7,127 nucleotides of DNA from CAYQUL01 sp964568925 (GTDB lineage: Bacteria; Patescibacteriota; Microgenomatia; UBA8517), in assembly GCA_964568925.1 (NCBI GenBank), contig CAZMSJ010000031.1, positions 1-7,127 on the forward strand. Direction: 5' to 3'. A model generated the notes under the pieces. It did no database searches and was not told the origin of the DNA. It saw only the letters and a program-made list of their open reading frames with translations. The translations under genes and the position numbers were made by a program. Below are positions 5,602 through 7,127 of the stretch, one piece after another; the stretch's first letter is position 1, and the number at the start of each line of letters is the position of its first letter.

Positions 5602-6018
5602 ATGAAGAAAAATAAGGTTGTCGCCACTCCTAAAGCTGGAGCTCCTGTCGTGGCTCGATATTTGAACCCTACAAAGAAGCAATACGAACTTGTTGCAGTT
5701 ATGGAAGGAAAGACAACTTCTGCTAAGAAAAAGGCATTTTTAGAGAAAATGGAGAAGCAAGTTGAAGCTTTTGGTGGAAAGATCACTGAAACTATTGACT
5801 GGGGAGTACGAGACTTGGCATACCCAATCCTTAAAAATACAACTGGCGTTTACCTTATTTTGTCTATAGAATTGGATGGTAAAGGTGCAAAAGATTTGCA
5901 TGCTAAATTGCGATTGGATGACACTCTTATCCGATCTCTTTTCATTCAAAAAGAAAAGATTGTTCACATGAAGCGAACCTTTACTCAAAAGCCTGAAAGT
6001 ACCAATGAAGAGTCTTAA
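5602..6018 (+). CDS. rpsF: 30S ribosomal protein S6 with N-terminal extension
   Basis: S6 (bS6) binds the 30S platform beside S18 and 16S rRNA. The S6 core begins at residue 28 (YELVAVMEGK) and runs to about 126. The beta-hairpin segment WGVRDLAYPILKNTTGVYLI (67-86) and LRLDDTLIRSLFIQKE give the family signature. S6 usually starts almost at the YELV strand with total length near 95-110 residues; this protein has 138, with about 27 extra basic, proline- and alanine-containing residues at the front. The start is the only ATG/GTG/TTG between the upstream in-frame stop (5572-5574) and the core, and it lies 7 nt after a good -10, so the extension appears genuine. No SD is visible. The 3' end overlaps ssb by 14 nt, so expression is coupled. 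First gene of rpsF-ssb-rpsR. Confidence 0.95.
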   Translation: MKKNKVVATPKAGAPVVARYLNPTKKQYELVAVMEGKTTSAKKKAFLEKMEKQVEAFGGKITETIDWGVRDLAYPILKNTTGVYLILSIELDGKGAKDLHAKLRLDDTLIRSLFIQKEKIVHMKRTFTQKPESTNEES

Positions 6019-6487
6019 CCGTGCGACATTAATCGGAAACGTAACTCGTGATCCAGAAGTAAAATACACGCCCCAAGGGACGGCAGTAGTGAGCTTCTCA
6101 ATCGCGACCAATCGTTCATGGAAAACTGAAAGTGGTGAAATGAAGGATAATGCTGAATTTCATCGCATTGTGGCTTGGGACAAGTTGGCTGAAATTTGCG
6201 GACAACTTTTGAAAAAAGGTACACGTGTCTTTGTCGAAGGTCGAATTCAGACCAGAAAATGGGCTGGAGCCGATGGAGTAGACAAGTATATGACAGAAAT
6301 TGTCATTACTGACATGATGCTTTTGGACAAACGTGGTGACGGTGAAGGTGAAAGTTATTCAAACGCAGGTGGAATTGAAGTTCCAGATGATTTTGAATCA
6401 GCACCAGCAGCCGCTGCACCAGTTAAGGCAGCTAAACCTGCTAAAAAGGTCGCTGAGACACAACCAGATGATGATATTCCGTTCTAA
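6005..6487 (+). CDS. ssb: Single-stranded DNA-binding protein SSB
   Basis: SSB coats single-stranded DNA during replication, repair and recombination and recruits partner proteins through its C-terminal tip. The 160-residue protein has an N-terminal OB fold (1 to about 108). Visible family marks are LNRATLIGNVTRDPEVKYTP (4-23), VVSFSIATNRSW (28-39), EFHRIVAWDKLAEICGQLLKKG, and RVFVEGRIQTRKW. A low-complexity alanine/lysine/proline linker (about 128-152) follows, and the protein ends in the acidic tip DDDIPF. All expected parts are present and the length is usual. The ATG lies inside rpsF (14-nt overlap, different frame) with at most a weak purine stretch (GAAAG) upstream, so initiation probably depends on coupling to rpsF translation. 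The position between S6 and S18 genes is a widespread bacterial arrangement. Confidence 0.97.
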   Translation: MKSLNRATLIGNVTRDPEVKYTPQGTAVVSFSIATNRSWKTESGEMKDNAEFHRIVAWDKLAEICGQLLKKGTRVFVEGRIQTRKWAGADGVDKYMTEIVITDMMLLDKRGDGEGESYSNAGGIEVPDDFESAPAAAAPVKAAKPAKKVAETQPDDDIPF

Positions 6488-6501
6488 TTATATTTAATAC
6501 T

Positions 6502-6738
6502 ATGGCAAAAAAACAAAAACCAAAGCGAAATCTCGCTGCAGCTAAAATCAGAGTTGGCAGTTTCGATTTTGACGTAACATACAAAAACTATGAAGATTTG
6601 GCACGATTTATGAATGATCGTGGAAGAATCTACCCTCGAAAGCGAACAGGGTTAACTGCTCGTGAGCAGAAAATCCTTTCTCAAGAGATTAAAAGAGCAC
6701 GCCACTTGGCATTGCTTCCATTCCGTCCATTAGTATAG
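6502..6738 (+). CDS. rpsR: 30S ribosomal protein S18
   Basis: S18 (bS18) pairs with S6 on the 30S platform. The 78-residue protein is full length. It has a lysine-rich N-terminus (MAKKQKPKRN), the conserved FDVTYKNYEDLARFMNDRGR (23-42) and the C-terminal signature from IYPRKRTGL through IKRARHLALLPFRP. The zinc-binding cysteine motif found near the N-terminus of some S18 proteins is absent; this is the cysteine-free type. The ATG is 14 nt after the ssb stop, and the spacer is all A/T apart from one C, without an SD. It contains TATATT (6489-6494) 7 nt before the ATG, so an internal leaderless start is possible but unproven. In many bacteria rplI (L9) follows; here an S41 protease gene starts 12 nt later instead. 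Confidence 0.97.
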   Translation: MAKKQKPKRNLAAAKIRVGSFDFDVTYKNYEDLARFMNDRGRIYPRKRTGLTAREQKILSQEIKRARHLALLPFRPLV

Positions 6739-6750
6739 TATCCTTTCTGG

Positions 6751-7127
6751 ATGGTAAAACTTCCCCTAATAACCGCCCGCACTGTTAGACAAATTCTCGT
6801 TATTCTTGCTTTCTCTGCAACTTCTTTGTTTGTTGGATATAAACTTCATGATGTTCCTGGTCTTCCTTCGTCTTCGACTCCTGTTACTGTTGATCGATCT
6901 GTAAACAAAGGAACTGTTTCATTTAATCAGTTCTGGGATGTGTGGGACATGATTAAACATGAGTACTATGACCAATCAAAGATTAGTGACAAAGATTTAG
7001 TCTATGGAGCAATTAAAGGTATGGTTGCAGCCATTGGGGACCCATACACTGTTTTCCTAACACCAACTGAGCAGAAGATTACCTCTGATGATTTGAATGG
7101 AAATTTTGATGGAGTTGGTATTCAACT
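6751..7127 (+). CDS. C-terminal processing peptidase, S41 family (5' part, cut by window end)
   Basis: S41A (Ctp) enzymes are membrane-anchored or secreted serine proteases with a PDZ domain that trim or degrade envelope proteins from their C-termini. Only the first 125 residues are in the window. Residues 1-12 are basic; about 13-30 (RQILVILAFSATSLFVGY) form a signal anchor; a Pro/Ser/Thr linker (about 36-48) follows. The N-terminal helical domain then begins (FWDVWDMIKHEYYD, then YGAIKGMVAAIGDPYTVFL), and the family motif FDGVGIQL marks entry to the PDZ domain. The catalytic Ser/Lys lie beyond the edge and cannot be checked. The ATG is 12 nt after the rpsR stop with no SD; a TATAGT (6734-6739) straddling the rpsR stop might give an extra promoter. 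It is most likely read through from the rpsF operon. Confidence 0.93.
   Translation, partial: MVKLPLITARTVRQILVILAFSATSLFVGYKLHDVPGLPSSSTPVTVDRSVNKGTVSFNQFWDVWDMIKHEYYDQSKISDKDLVYGAIKGMVAAIGDPYTVFLTPTEQKITSDDLNGNFDGVGIQ

Overview
The window is a compact, AT-rich bacterial chromosome segment with twelve supported protein genes on both strands, no RNA gene, no insertion sequence and no CRISPR array. The standard code (TGA as stop) fits every gene. The S6-SSB-S18 block lacks the L9 gene that often follows S18 and runs directly into an S41 protease. Together with very short spacers, many genes without Shine-Dalgarno (SD) sites, and several small membrane-anchored proteins of unknown function, this suggests a reduced-genome lineage such as the Candidate Phyla Radiation (Patescibacteria). 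That placement is an inference; no rRNA is present to confirm it.

Layout. Positions 1-560 (minus strand): a mechanosensitive channel MscL with a zinc-ribbon tail, ending in a palindromic terminator at the window edge. Positions 531-1054 (minus): a soluble protein of unknown function with its own promoter, SD and terminator. Positions 1096-1976 (minus): a tspO-msrB pair joined by a TAATG overlap. Position 2051 onward (plus, divergent from tspO): the YchF/OLA1-type GTPase. Positions 3177-4491: three small proteins, each with one N-terminal membrane helix. One is on the plus strand; the other two form a convergent minus-strand operon, and a hairpin at the junction separates the two sides. Positions 4503-5486 (minus): a self-inhibited Fic enzyme with a C-terminal winged helix. 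Position 5602 to the end (plus): rpsF-ssb-rpsR and the 5' part of a C-terminal processing protease gene (S41).

Functional themes. MscL (osmotic safety valve), TspO and MsrB (stress, oxidised methionine repair), Fic (protein AMPylation or related) and S41 protease (envelope proteolysis) are stress and envelope functions beside core translation and replication genes (YchF, S6, S18, SSB).

Most notable signals. (1) The start codons of ychF, rpsF and probably tspO lie only 6-8 nt after a good -10 hexamer, predicting leaderless mRNAs. In contrast, the uncharacterised genes have strong SDs and leaders of about 26-29 nt. (2) Four head-to-tail units of about 10 bp lie just upstream of fic, a plausible operator for its own winged-helix domain. 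(3) A cluster of three unrecognised single-span membrane proteins. No complete, clearly new system can be proven from the sequence alone.
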